Shown: positions 25,924 through 33,448 of the stretch, piece after piece
Layout: each line of letters starts with the position of its first letter
Numbering within the stretch: the first letter of the stretch is position 1
NCBI GenBank assembly: GCA_963704025.1
Contig: CAVPGP010000002.1
Location: forward strand, 496,001-560,000
Reading direction: 5' to 3'
Origin: CAVPGP01 sp963704025
GTDB lineage: Bacteria > Actinomycetota > Thermoleophilia > Gaiellales > Gaiellaceae
DNA: 64,000 bases
The notes under the pieces: generated by a model
What the model saw: the letters and a program-made list of their open reading frames with translations, nothing else
The model's database searches: none
What the model was told of the DNA's origin: nothing
Translations under genes and position numbers: made by a program

Positions 25924-26571
25924 ATGGCAACCGTTCCGCCGCCGCGTGTGAAGCCGCGTCTCCGGGGCGTGTCGCACGAGCTGGCGTTCGCCGTGTCGGT
26001 CGGGCTCGGCGTCGCTCTTACGATCTCCACGGAGGATTCCCGCTCGCTCTTGGCCGCGCTCGTGTTCGCGAGCTGTGTGGCGCTGATGTTCGGCGCGAGC
26101 GCCCTCTACCACCGGCCGACCTGGAAGCCGCGGGCCCGCTCGTGGCTCGCGCGGCTCGACCATGCCGGCATCTACCTGCTGATCGCCGGCACGTACACGC
26201 CGTTCGGGCTGCTCGTGCTCTCGACCGGCTGGGCGATTCCGGTGCTGACGATCGTCTGGGCCGGCGCCGTGGCGGCGATCCTGCTGAAGCTCTTCTGGGT
26301 GCAGGCGCCGAAATGGCTCTCCGCGGTGCTCGGGATCGCCCTCGGCTGGATCGCGGTCGTCGCCTTTCCCGAGTTGCTGAAGCTCGACGTGGTCGCGCTC
26401 GTCCTGCTCCTCGTCGGCGGCCTGCTCTACACCGTCGGCGCCGTCGTCTACGCGCTCAAGCGCCCCGATCCGGTGCCGCACGTGTTCGGGTACCACGAGC
26501 TCTTCCACGTGCTCGTGATCGCCGCGGTCGGCTGCCAGTACGCGGTGATCGCCTTCTACGTCCTGGGGTGA
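25924..26571 (+). CDS. Hemolysin III / PAQR-family membrane protein
   Basis: This 215-residue, seven-helix protein belongs to the YqfA/hemolysin III branch of the PAQR (CREST) family. The metal-binding residues are all present: a serine and histidine in FGASALYHR, an aspartate in LDHAGIYLLIAGTYTP, and the C-terminal H-x3-H in YHELFHVLVIAA. Family members are proposed zinc-dependent hydrolases acting in membrane lipid homeostasis; haemolysis is not implied. A TAAGTT box (25912-25917) lies 6 bases before the ATG with no ribosome site, consistent with leaderless transcription. Confidence 0.92.
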   Translation: MATVPPPRVKPRLRGVSHELAFAVSVGLGVALTISTEDSRSLLAALVFASCVALMFGASALYHRPTWKPRARSWLARLDHAGIYLLIAGTYTPFGLLVLSTGWAIPVLTIVWAGAVAAILLKLFWVQAPKWLSAVLGIALGWIAVVAFPELLKLDVVALVLLLVGGLLYTVGAVVYALKRPDPVPHVFGYHELFHVLVIAAVGCQYAVIAFYVLG

Positions 26572-26578
26572 GACGCGT

Positions 26579-26800
26579 CTACCGGTAGCGGTAGACGATC
26601 CGGCCGCGCGTCAGGTCGTACGGGGAGAGCTCGATCTTGATCTTGTCGCCGGGGAAGATCCGGATCCGGTAGCGCCGCATCTTGCCGGCGGTGTAGCCGA
26701 GCGTCTCGTGCCCGTTCTCGAGGGCGATCTTGAAGTTCCCGTTCGGGAAGGCCTCGATCACCTCGCCCTCCATCTCGATCTTGTCTTCCTTCTCCGGCAT
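26579..26800 (-). CDS. infA: Translation initiation factor IF-1
   Basis: IF-1 is a 73-residue OB-fold protein that occupies the ribosomal A site during initiation. The sequence is nearly diagnostic: MPEKEDKIEMEGEVIEAFPN, FKIALENGHETLGYTAGKMRR, IRIFPGDKIKIELSPYDLTRG and RIVYRYR. The start is ATG 26800; a TATGCT -10-like box lies 12 bases upstream. It is unusual in standing away from the ribosomal-protein and map operon where infA often lies. It ends 7 bases from the convergent hemolysin III gene. Confidence 0.97.
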   Translation of the reverse strand: MPEKEDKIEMEGEVIEAFPNGNFKIALENGHETLGYTAGKMRRYRIRIFPGDKIKIELSPYDLTRGRIVYRYR

Positions 26801-26885
26801 CTGCTCATTCGGAGCATAGCGAGCGGCCTGCGCCAGTTGCACCGGCGCAGGCCGCCCGACCAGACAAGTCCAGCCGACGCCAGGG

Positions 26886-27092
26886 TCAGCCCACGACGGT
26901 GACGTTCGTCGCCTCGGGGCCCTTCTGGCCCTCGCGGGCCTCGAACTCGACCTTCGCCCCCTCCTGGAGGGACTTGAAGCCCTCGCCGGAAATGTTGGTG
27001 TGGTGGACGAAGAGGTCCTTGCCTCCGTCCTCGGGCGCGATGAAGCCGTAGCCCTTCGCGTCGTTGAACCACTTCACGGTTCCAGTTGCCAT
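26886..27092 (-). CDS. Cold-shock protein, CspA family
   Basis: This is a 68-residue single-stranded nucleic-acid chaperone: MATGTVKWFNDAKGYGFIAP contains RNP-1 (KGYGFI) and KDLFVHHTNI contains RNP-2. It has the usual length and composition. A near-perfect ribosome site AAGGAGGTG precedes the ATG by about 6 bases, one of the strongest in the window and consistent with high expression. The upstream 100 bases (27093-27190) contain no gene and may carry a structured leader and promoter; a TACAGT box lies at 27181-27176 on the minus strand. Confidence 0.97.
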   Translation of the reverse strand: MATGTVKWFNDAKGYGFIAPEDGGKDLFVHHTNISGEGFKSLQEGAKVEFEAREGQKGPEATNVTVVG

Positions 27093-27195
27093 GCGTACAC
27101 CTCCTTCACCACTTTCACGAACGGGTGCAGGCAGCGCAGTGGCGACCGGTACTCGTCCTCACGATTTCGCGCATGACTGTAGCGGGTTTTCGCGC

Positions 27196-27546
27196 CTAGC
27201 GGGGCGGCTCGAGGTCGGTCGGCGCGCCGTCGGCGGAGCTCTCGACGAGGCGCACCCTGTGCTCGAGCTGGGCGACGCGGAGCTCCAGCTCGTCGTACTC
27301 GCGCCGCGAGACGAGACCGAGCTCCTGGAAGGCGCGCTCGAGCGTCTTCCCGGTCCGCTCCGAGAGCCGGACCGCGTCCCCGCGCCACCGCGACTGCAGG
27401 TCCTCGAGCGCCGACCGGGCTTCGTCGCGGCGGATGCCGCCGAGCTCCGAGATCCTGTCCGCGAGGGCGTCGATCCGCTCGGCGGACAGGGAGAGGGCGC
27501 CGAAGGCCGCCAGGATCAGCCGCTCCGCGGAGTCGCTAGCGGGCAC
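27196..27546 (-). CDS. Small helical coiled-coil protein (phasin/polyhydroxyalkanoate-regulator-like)
   Basis: This 116-residue, highly charged and almost wholly helical protein contains AERLILAAFGALSLSAERIDALADRI followed by a long amphipathic stretch. A C-terminal coiled coil is likely (about 78-105, REYDELELRVAQLEHRVRLV). The arrangement resembles phasin-like or PhaI-type small coiled-coil proteins, but no catalytic or ligand motif is visible. The GTG at 27546 overlaps the secDF stop by 11 bases, so it is probably the last gene of the queA-tgt-yajC-secDF transcript. The function is unknown. Confidence 0.7.
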   Translation of the reverse strand: MPASDSAERLILAAFGALSLSAERIDALADRISELGGIRRDEARSALEDLQSRWRGDAVRLSERTGKTLERAFQELGLVSRREYDELELRVAQLEHRVRLVESSADGAPTDLEPPR

Positions 27547-30334
27547 GGCCGTGCGGGCGGGCCCGCCTCCGCTGGCGACGGCGCTCGCGCTTCGCCTGGT
27601 TGGCGGAGATCACGCCCTCCGCGGCGGCGACGGGGTTCGTGATCGCCTCGGGCGCCGGCTCGGCCGCGGCGGCCGCCTCGGCCTCCTCGAGCAGTGCCTC
27701 GCCCTGCGCACCCTCCATCGGCACGTCCTTGCGCCGCGCGAACTCCGGCTCGCGCTCCTTCAACATGGTCAGGATCGGCGCGGCGATGAAGATCGACGAG
27801 TACGCGCCGGCGGTGATGCCGACGAGGAGCGCGAACGCGAAGTCCTTCAGCGTCGCACCGCCGAAGAGGAAGAGCGACGCGACCGGCAGCAGCGTGATGA
27901 ACGAGGTCGCCAGCGAGCGGCGGATCGTCTCCCAGAGCGAGACGTTCGCGATCGTCGCGAACGAGGCGCGCCGCATGAGCGGGACGTTCTCGCGAATGCG
28001 GTCGAAGATGATGATCGTGTCGTAGATCGAGTACCCGAGCACCGTGAGGATGGCCGCGACCGTCGACGCCGTCACCTCCCGGCCGACGAGCGAGTAGAAG
28101 CCGATCGTGATGATCACGTCGTGGAGCATCGCGATGATCACCGGCCCCGCGTACTTGAGATCGAACCGGATCGCGATGTACAGGATGATCAGGATGATCG
28201 AGAAGATGATCGCGAGGATCGCCTGGTTCGCGATCTGGCGGCCGAAGCTGGACGAGACGTTCTTGATCCCGAGCGAGTCCGCCTTGACCTGTGTCTCCAG
28301 GTCCTGGCTGATCGTCGTCGTCTCCGCCGGCGTCAGCGACTTCGTCCGGATCTGGAACTCCTTGTAGCTCTCCGAGCCGCTCTGCTTGCCGCGGCCCTGG
28401 ACGACGGCGTCGGCCTTGCCGATCCTCTTCATCTGGTCGCGGACGTCCGAGAGCGAGGTCGGCTCGGCCGTCTTGAAGGTGATCTGCGTTCCGCCCCTGA
28501 AGTCGATGCCGAGGTTCAGGCCGCGCACGCTGAGCGAGACGATGGAGATCACGATGATCGCCCCGGAGATCGCGAACCAGAGGTTGCGACGGCGCATGAA
28601 GTCGATCTGCAGCCACCTGCCGTGCTGGGTCGGCGATGCGCCCATGAACCGCGGGTTGTCGAACCACGAGAAGCCGGCGAGCAGGCCGAGCATCGCGCGC
28701 GTCGCGACCACGGCGGTGAGGAGCGAGAGCGCGGTGCCGATCAGCAGCATCAGCGCGAAGCCCTTCACGCCTGCGGTCGCGACCGCGAAGAGGATCAGCG
28801 CGGTGATCGCCGTGACGACGTTCGCGTCGATGATCGTGTGGAAGCCCTTCGCGTACCCGGCGGCGATCGCGGCTCGAACGGATTTCCCTGCACGGGACTC
28901 CTCTTTGATTCGCTCGAAGATGACGATGTTCGCGTCCGCCGCGACGCCGATCGTCAGAATCATGCCCGCGAAGCCCGGCAGCGTCAGCGTCACGTTCAGG
29001 AGCAGGATCGCGCCGTAGAGGAACGCGACGTAGATGCCGAGCCCGATCACCGCGACGAGGCCCAGGAAGCGGTACATCACGAGCAGGAAGATCGCCACGA
29101 GGATCAGGCCGGCGACCGCCGCCTTCCACGCCTGGGTGAGCGAGTCCTTGCCGAGCGTGGCCGAGACGTCGGTCCGCTCGATGGTGCGGAACTTGACCGG
29201 CAGTGCGCCCGTCTGGAGCACGATCGCGAGATTCTTCGCCTCCTGCGTCGACGCCATGCCCGTGATCTGGGCCCCGCCCCCGGTCGGGTCGATCCCGTCC
29301 GGGTACTTCGTGTAGTCGATCTGCGGGAAGGAGCGGATCTCGTTGTCGAGCACGATCGCGAAATGCTGCGGCGAGCCGAGCGTCGCGCCCCGGACGGCCT
29401 CGGCACGCGTGATGTCGCGGAAACGCTTGTTCCCCTTGCCGGTGAACTGCATCGTCACGATCGCCTCGCCGGTCTGCGGGTCGAAGTCCTGACGCGTGCC
29501 GGAGAGCTTGAGCATGTCACCCGTCATCTGCGGAAACGGGCCGGCGCGGTCGGTCGACTTGGGGTCGCGCTTGAAGAGGTAGTAGACCGTGTTTCCCGCC
29601 GTCTGGCCCGGCGGGCAGACCACCGACGTCTCGGCGGAGCAGGAGACGACGGTCGTCTTCGGCGGGACGCCCAGCACCTCCCAGCCCTTCGGCAGGTTCT
29701 GCAGGTCGACGGAGGTCGGGCCTCTATAGGGGGTCCCCTTCGCCTTCGCGGCGGTCGCCCGCTGTGCGAGCACGGCGTTCGCCCGCGCCTCCAGCTGCGC
29801 CTTCGTGTCGATGGGACCCGCGATCAGGCGGTGCTTCGCGTCGAAGAGGTAGTACGCCTCGGGGCGGCCCTGCTCCGTCTGCGACTTGACCCGGCTCAGG
29901 AGCGTGTAGAGGCTCTCCGACGGGACGGGCACGCCGGCGGCGGAGATCGAGGGCGGGACGAGCGACGTCTCCAGGTCGTAGAGCTCGAGCTGCGCGGTCT
30001 TGCCGAGGATCTTCGAGGCGTCGTTCGCGTTCTTCACGCCCGGCAGCTCGATCACGATCTGGTCGGGCGGCTGCTTGCGGATCTCGGGCTCGGAGACGCC
30101 CAGCTTGTCGACGCGGTTCCGCATGATCGAGACCGACCGGTCGAGGTCGGCCGCCGTCAGCTTCTGGTTCCGCTCAGGCTCGGCCTTGAGGACGACCTCG
30201 AGCCCGCCCTGCAGGTCGAGGCCGAGGGTCGGCTTCTTGTGCATCGGCGAGCCGGGAATCGCCATCATGCCCACGACGACGAGGCCTGCGAGGATCAGCC
30301 CGATCAGGATCAGGTGGGAGCGACGAGTGGACAC
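27536..30334 (-). CDS. secDF: Protein translocase SecDF (SecD and SecF fused in one chain)
   Basis: This is a 932-residue proton-driven accessory of the Sec translocon that pulls substrates across the membrane. The SecD half (about 1-570) has the P1 signature GLDLQGGLEVVL near residue 40, a large periplasmic insert (about 120-330), then TM4-6 with ILTIGVAADANIVIFERIKEE. The SecF half (about 580-880) starts RRRNLWFAISGAIIV, contains GLNLGIDFRGGTQI and the second catalytic helix YSIYDTIIIFDRIREN. Fused SecDF is less common in actinobacteria than separate genes. The GTG start at 30334 is 12 bases after yajC. A C-terminal Ala/Glu-rich and basic tail (880-932) is extra. Confidence 0.96.
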   Translation of the reverse strand: MSTRRSHLILIGLILAGLVVVGMMAIPGSPMHKKPTLGLDLQGGLEVVLKAEPERNQKLTAADLDRSVSIMRNRVDKLGVSEPEIRKQPPDQIVIELPGVKNANDASKILGKTAQLELYDLETSLVPPSISAAGVPVPSESLYTLLSRVKSQTEQGRPEAYYLFDAKHRLIAGPIDTKAQLEARANAVLAQRATAAKAKGTPYRGPTSVDLQNLPKGWEVLGVPPKTTVVSCSAETSVVCPPGQTAGNTVYYLFKRDPKSTDRAGPFPQMTGDMLKLSGTRQDFDPQTGEAIVTMQFTGKGNKRFRDITRAEAVRGATLGSPQHFAIVLDNEIRSFPQIDYTKYPDGIDPTGGGAQITGMASTQEAKNLAIVLQTGALPVKFRTIERTDVSATLGKDSLTQAWKAAVAGLILVAIFLLVMYRFLGLVAVIGLGIYVAFLYGAILLLNVTLTLPGFAGMILTIGVAADANIVIFERIKEESRAGKSVRAAIAAGYAKGFHTIIDANVVTAITALILFAVATAGVKGFALMLLIGTALSLLTAVVATRAMLGLLAGFSWFDNPRFMGASPTQHGRWLQIDFMRRRNLWFAISGAIIVISIVSLSVRGLNLGIDFRGGTQITFKTAEPTSLSDVRDQMKRIGKADAVVQGRGKQSGSESYKEFQIRTKSLTPAETTTISQDLETQVKADSLGIKNVSSSFGRQIANQAILAIIFSIILIILYIAIRFDLKYAGPVIIAMLHDVIITIGFYSLVGREVTASTVAAILTVLGYSIYDTIIIFDRIRENVPLMRRASFATIANVSLWETIRRSLATSFITLLPVASLFLFGGATLKDFAFALLVGITAGAYSSIFIAAPILTMLKEREPEFARRKDVPMEGAQGEALLEEAEAAAAAEPAPEAITNPVAAAEGVISANQAKRERRRQRRRARPHGRAR

Positions 30335-30346
30335 CGCGTCGGAAGG

Positions 30347-30754
30347 TTACCCGGCTTTTTCCTCTTGTCCGCGCCCGGATTCCGCGACCGGCGCGTGCGC
30401 TTCCCCGGCGTCCGCCTCGACGGGTTCGTCCTCCGCCTCCCCGTCCTCCTCGGGCTCCGCCTCGACAGCGTCCTCGACCTCCTCGTCCTCGAGCTCCTCT
30501 TCCTCGGGCGGCACGACCGCCGCGACGGCGCGGCGATCGACGCGGACGACGGTTCCGGGCGCGATCTCGAGGCGGATGACGTCGTCTCCGCCCTCCACGA
30601 CCGTGCCGTGAAGGCCCCCGGCCGTGATGATCTGCGCGCCTTCGACGACGGCGTCCTGCATCCGCAGATGCGCCTGCTGGCGGCGGCGCTGCGGCTGGAT
30701 GGCCACGAACCAGAAGACGATGCCGATTGCGATCAGGATGAAGAGGAAGCTCAT
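30347..30754 (-). CDS. yajC: Preprotein translocase subunit YajC
   Basis: YajC is a 135-residue bitopic partner of SecDF: one N-terminal helix (about 2-18, FLFILIAIGIVFWFVAI) followed by QPQRRRQQAHLRMQDAV, the classic family segment. A small beta domain (TAGGLHGTVVEGGDDVIRLEI) comes next. The last 50 residues are an acidic Glu-rich tail not found in the short E. coli protein. The ATG overlaps the tgt stop as ATGA. Gene order tgt-yajC-secDF is the usual bacterial one. Confidence 0.96.
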   Translation of the reverse strand: MSFLFILIAIGIVFWFVAIQPQRRRQQAHLRMQDAVVEGAQIITAGGLHGTVVEGGDDVIRLEIAPGTVVRVDRRAVAAVVPPEEEELEDEEVEDAVEAEPEEDGEAEDEPVEADAGEAHAPVAESGRGQEEKAG

Positions 30755-31875
30755 GCGTTCTCCCGGAGCCGCCGGAGCGACTCCTCGACGTAAGACGACA
30801 AATCGCCGCCCACGATAGCCAGCCTCGCGCCGGCGGTCAGGTCGAGCACGAAACGGAGGTTGTGGAGCGTCAGCAGCCGCAGGCCCAGCAGCTCCTGCTG
30901 GTTGACGAGGTGGCGGACGTACGCGCGGCTGAAGCGCACGCAGGCCGGGCAGGGGCAGCCCTCCTGGAGCGGCCTCGGGTCGCGGGCGAAACGGGCGTTG
31001 CGCAGGTTCAGCCGGCCCTCCCAGGTGAGCGCCGAGCCGGTACGCGCGGTGCGCGTCGGCAGCACGCAGTCGAACATGTCCACGCCGGCCTGGATCACCC
31101 GCAGGATCCCCTCCGGATCGCCGATCCCCATGAAGTAGCGGGCCCTGTCGGCCGGCAGCAGCGCTGCTGTCCAGGCGGTCGTCTCGAACATCGCGCCCCG
31201 GTCCTCGCCGATGGCGAGACCCCCGATCGCGTTGCCGTCGAAGTCGAGCGCGACGATCTCCTCGACCGAGCGGCGCCGCAGCTCCGGGTCCGCCCCGCCC
31301 TGGGTGATCCCGAAGCGCAGCTGGCCCGGAGCGCGCGGGGCGCTCCGCTGACGCTCTGCCCACAGCGTCGTACGCCGCACGGCCTCCTCGAGCTCGCGAC
31401 GGGGAACGTCCGAGGGCGGGACGACGTCCAGACACATGGCGACGTCAGAGCCGAGGCGCCGCTGGATCTCCGCGGCGAGCTCCGGGGTGAAGCGCACAGG
31501 CGACCCGTCGTAGACGGAGCGAAACGTGACGCCCCCGTCGTCGACGCCCAGCAGCGTGTCGCGGAGCGAGAAGACCTGAAAGCCGCCGGAGTCGGTGAGG
31601 ATCGGGCCGTCCCAGCCCATGAACCGGTGGAGGCCGCCGAGCTCCTCGACGGTGTCCTCCCCGGGCCGGAAATGCAGGTGATAGCTGTTGCCGAGCACGA
31701 TTGCGGCACCGAGCGAGGCGACCTCGTCCGGGTGGAGCGACTTCACCGTCCCCTTCGTCCCGACGGGCATGAAGGCCGGCGTCGGCACGTCTCCGTGTGC
31801 CGTGCGCAGGGTCCCTGCGCGCGCTGCGCCGTCGGCGGCCTCGGGGGTCCATGCGCTCAGAGGATCAGCGCTCAC
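30751..31875 (-). CDS. tgt: tRNA-guanine transglycosylase Tgt
   Basis: Tgt swaps guanine-34 for preQ1 in tRNAs with GUN anticodons. The 374-residue TIM-barrel enzyme has TPAFMPVGTKGTVKSL, the catalytic-base region LTDSGGFQVFSL, AMCLDVVPPSDV, and the nucleophile region FDCVLPTRTAR. The zinc site is CPCPACVRFSRAYVRHLV...TLHN (C-x-C-x2-C ... H). The GTG start (31875) overlaps the queA stop (GTGA). It works with QueA upstream and QueG at 47.7 kb. Confidence 0.96.
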   Translation of the reverse strand: MSADPLSAWTPEAADGAARAGTLRTAHGDVPTPAFMPVGTKGTVKSLHPDEVASLGAAIVLGNSYHLHFRPGEDTVEELGGLHRFMGWDGPILTDSGGFQVFSLRDTLLGVDDGGVTFRSVYDGSPVRFTPELAAEIQRRLGSDVAMCLDVVPPSDVPRRELEEAVRRTTLWAERQRSAPRAPGQLRFGITQGGADPELRRRSVEEIVALDFDGNAIGGLAIGEDRGAMFETTAWTAALLPADRARYFMGIGDPEGILRVIQAGVDMFDCVLPTRTARTGSALTWEGRLNLRNARFARDPRPLQEGCPCPACVRFSRAYVRHLVNQQELLGLRLLTLHNLRFVLDLTAGARLAIVGGDLSSYVEESLRRLRENA

Positions 31876-32804
31876 AGGATCAGCATCGCGTCGCCGAAGG
31901 AATAGAAGCGATAGCGCTCCTCGACGGCGAGACGGTACAGCCCGCGGGTCCGCTCGACGCCCGCGAAGGCCATCACGAGCGCGAGCAGCGTCGAGCGCGG
32001 CAGGTGGAAGTTGGTCAGGAGGTGGTCGACGCGCAGGAACTCGAATCCCGGGGTGACGTAGAGCGACGTGCGCCCGGCGAGCTCTCCGCCGCGCGCGAGC
32101 GTCTCGAGCACGCGCACGGTCGTGGTCCCGACGGCGAGCACGCGCTCGGCCGCGCGGATCCGCGCCCACGACTCGGGGCGGACCTCGTAGCGCTCGCCGT
32201 GCAGCTCGTGCTCCTCGAGCGTCTCGGCCTGCAGCGGGCGGAACGTGTCGAGGCCGACGTGGAGCGTCACGCGCTCGACGTCGAAGCGGCCCAGCAGGTC
32301 CTTCGTGAAGTGGAGGCCCGCCGTCGGCGCGGCGGCCGAGCCCGGGTCGCGCGCATAGACGGTCTGGTAGCGGCCGGGATCCTCGAGCGGCTCCGTGATG
32401 TACGGCGGCAGCGGCATCTCCCCCGCCGGCTCGCCTGCGAGCCGCAGGCGCCAGCGCCCCTCGCCGAGGTGCTCGACGAGCTCGACCGGCCCGTACGTCT
32501 CGCCCGCCCGCAGCCTGCGCGTCGGCCGGGCCAGCCCCAGCCATTCGTCGCCCTGAAGCCGCTCGAGGAGCAGCACCTCGCCGCGGGGCCGCTCGATCCG
32601 GATCCGCGCCGGCAGGACCCTCGTGTCGTTGACCACGACGAGCGTCCCCGGTGGAACCTCGTCCGGGAGCGCCGAGAAGCGCCGGTGCCGCGTCTCGCCG
32701 CCCGAGCGCTCGTGGACGAGCAGCCGCGACTCGTCCCGCCGCTCCGCCGGCTGCTGCGCAATCAGCTCCTGCGGCAGCTCGTAGTCCAACTCGGCGGATC
32801 TCAT
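31872..32804 (-). CDS. queA: S-adenosylmethionine:tRNA ribosyltransferase-isomerase QueA
   Basis: QueA transfers and isomerises the ribosyl moiety of SAM onto preQ1-tRNA, giving epoxyqueuosine. Its 310 residues contain the family segments YELPQELIAQQPAERRDESRL, VVVNDTRVLPARI, TAGLHFTKDLL, VTLHVGLDTFRP and the C-terminal TNFHLPRSTLLALVMAF...YRFYSFGDAMLI. It is the first gene of the queA-tgt-yajC-secDF operon. A TAACGT box (minus strand, 32819-32814) ends 9 bases before the ATG and no ribosome site is seen. Confidence 0.96.
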   Translation of the reverse strand: MRSAELDYELPQELIAQQPAERRDESRLLVHERSGGETRHRRFSALPDEVPPGTLVVVNDTRVLPARIRIERPRGEVLLLERLQGDEWLGLARPTRRLRAGETYGPVELVEHLGEGRWRLRLAGEPAGEMPLPPYITEPLEDPGRYQTVYARDPGSAAAPTAGLHFTKDLLGRFDVERVTLHVGLDTFRPLQAETLEEHELHGERYEVRPESWARIRAAERVLAVGTTTVRVLETLARGGELAGRTSLYVTPGFEFLRVDHLLTNFHLPRSTLLALVMAFAGVERTRGLYRLAVEERYRFYSFGDAMLIL

Positions 32805-32813
32805 CCGATGCGG

Positions 32814-32823
32814 ACGTTACCGT
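32814..32823. promoter_or_regulatory. Overlapping divergent -10 boxes between queA and a coiled-coil gene
   Basis: ACGTTACCGT carries TACCGT (32818-32823, plus) 6 bases before the ATG at 32830. On the minus strand it carries TAACGT (32819-32814), 9 bases before the queA ATG. The two divergent start codons are only 25 bases apart, so both genes must have very short or absent leaders. No good -35 boxes were seen. Confidence 0.45.
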
Positions 32824-32829
32824 CCCCTC

Positions 32830-33261
32830 ATGGAGACGATCGAATGCGCACAAGCAGTCGACTCGGCAGTCGACTCGGCCGCGGAGCGGCTCACCGTCAA
32901 GCGGGACCCGGAGGTCGACGCCGCGCTCGAGCGGGCGCGGATCCAGATCGAGGCCCTCGCGGCCACCGCGGACGAGCTGCAGGCCGCGCTCCCCGAGTCG
33001 GTCGGCTCGGCGGTCCGGGAGGGCCTCCGTGCCGAGGCAGCCCCGGTCGCGAGGCAGCTCGCGGAGGTCCGCGGGCTGATGAACCGCGTGATCGGCCGGC
33101 TGGAGCGGCTCGAGGGCGACTTCCTCGCCGAGCGCAACGCGCGCGTCGACGACCTGACCGTCCTCGTCGAGCTGATCGGCGAGGGCTGGAAGAGCGTCGA
33201 CCAGCGGCTCGACCGGATCGAGGAGTCCCTCTCGTCCGGGCTGATCCGCCGCGTCGCCTGA
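32830..33261 (+). CDS. Coiled-coil protein of unknown function
   Basis: This is a 143-residue, strongly helical, acidic protein with no membrane segment. Heptad-rich stretches run from about residue 30 to 65 (AALERARIQIEALAATADEL) and from 78 to 140 (RGLMNRVIGRLERLEGDFLAER, LDRIEESL). A short imperfect duplication is visible near the N terminus (QAVDSAVDSA). It could be a structural or partner-binding protein. I recognise no family. It is divergent from queA with a 25-base gap and appears leaderless. Confidence 0.6.
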   Translation: METIECAQAVDSAVDSAAERLTVKRDPEVDAALERARIQIEALAATADELQAALPESVGSAVREGLRAEAAPVARQLAEVRGLMNRVIGRLERLEGDFLAERNARVDDLTVLVELIGEGWKSVDQRLDRIEESLSSGLIRRVA

Positions 33262-33269
33262 GCGAGCCT

Positions 33270-33356
33270 CTAGGACCGCCCGCCGATCCAGAGGCCGCCG
33301 AGGACGAGCGCCGTGAGGACGGCGAGGACCACGATGAGGATGACCCCGGCGGACAT
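33270..33356 (-). CDS. Very small single-helix membrane protein
   Basis: This is a 28-codon frame (ATG 33356, TAG 33270). It encodes MSAGVILIVVLAVL followed by TALVLGGLWIGGRS: a 20-residue hydrophobic helix with a small polar tail. A GAGG lies about 11 bases before the start. Size and composition match small membrane proteins that are often missed in annotation. It lies between the convergent coiled-coil gene and the histidine kinase. Peptide or conservation evidence would be needed to call it with certainty. Confidence 0.5.
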   Translation of the reverse strand: MSAGVILIVVLAVLTALVLGGLWIGGRS

Positions 33357-33420
33357 CGGTTCAGTCTGCCTCGCCAATCGTGTCCTCCGTGTAAACGTTC
33401 GCCGCGCCCCGCCGCGCCTC

Positions 33421-33448
33421 AGCCGCGCTCAGCCGCGCTCAGCCGCGC
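33421..33448. repeat. Short tandem repeat AGCCGCGCTC x 2.8 at a gene end
   Basis: Two perfect 10-base copies and a partial third (33421-33448) cover the stop codon of the histidine kinase gene (TGA at 33441-33439, minus). The repeat puts a TGA in the last copy on the coding strand and adds further GC-rich sequence downstream. It probably arose by slippage. Confidence 0.7.

Noticed and set aside
25886..25930. Extending the UbiB-type gene to an upstream start at 25930
   Set aside because: The added residues overlap the hemolysin III start region and do not resemble the family N terminus. MARTTTKNLGRL at 25885 is more natural.
27434..30793. A plus-strand open frame of more than 1100 codons opposite secDF
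   Set aside because: It is antisense to a gene with unmistakable SecD/SecF motifs. The translation is Arg/Asp/Glu-rich without domains, as expected for the shadow frame of GC-rich coding DNA.
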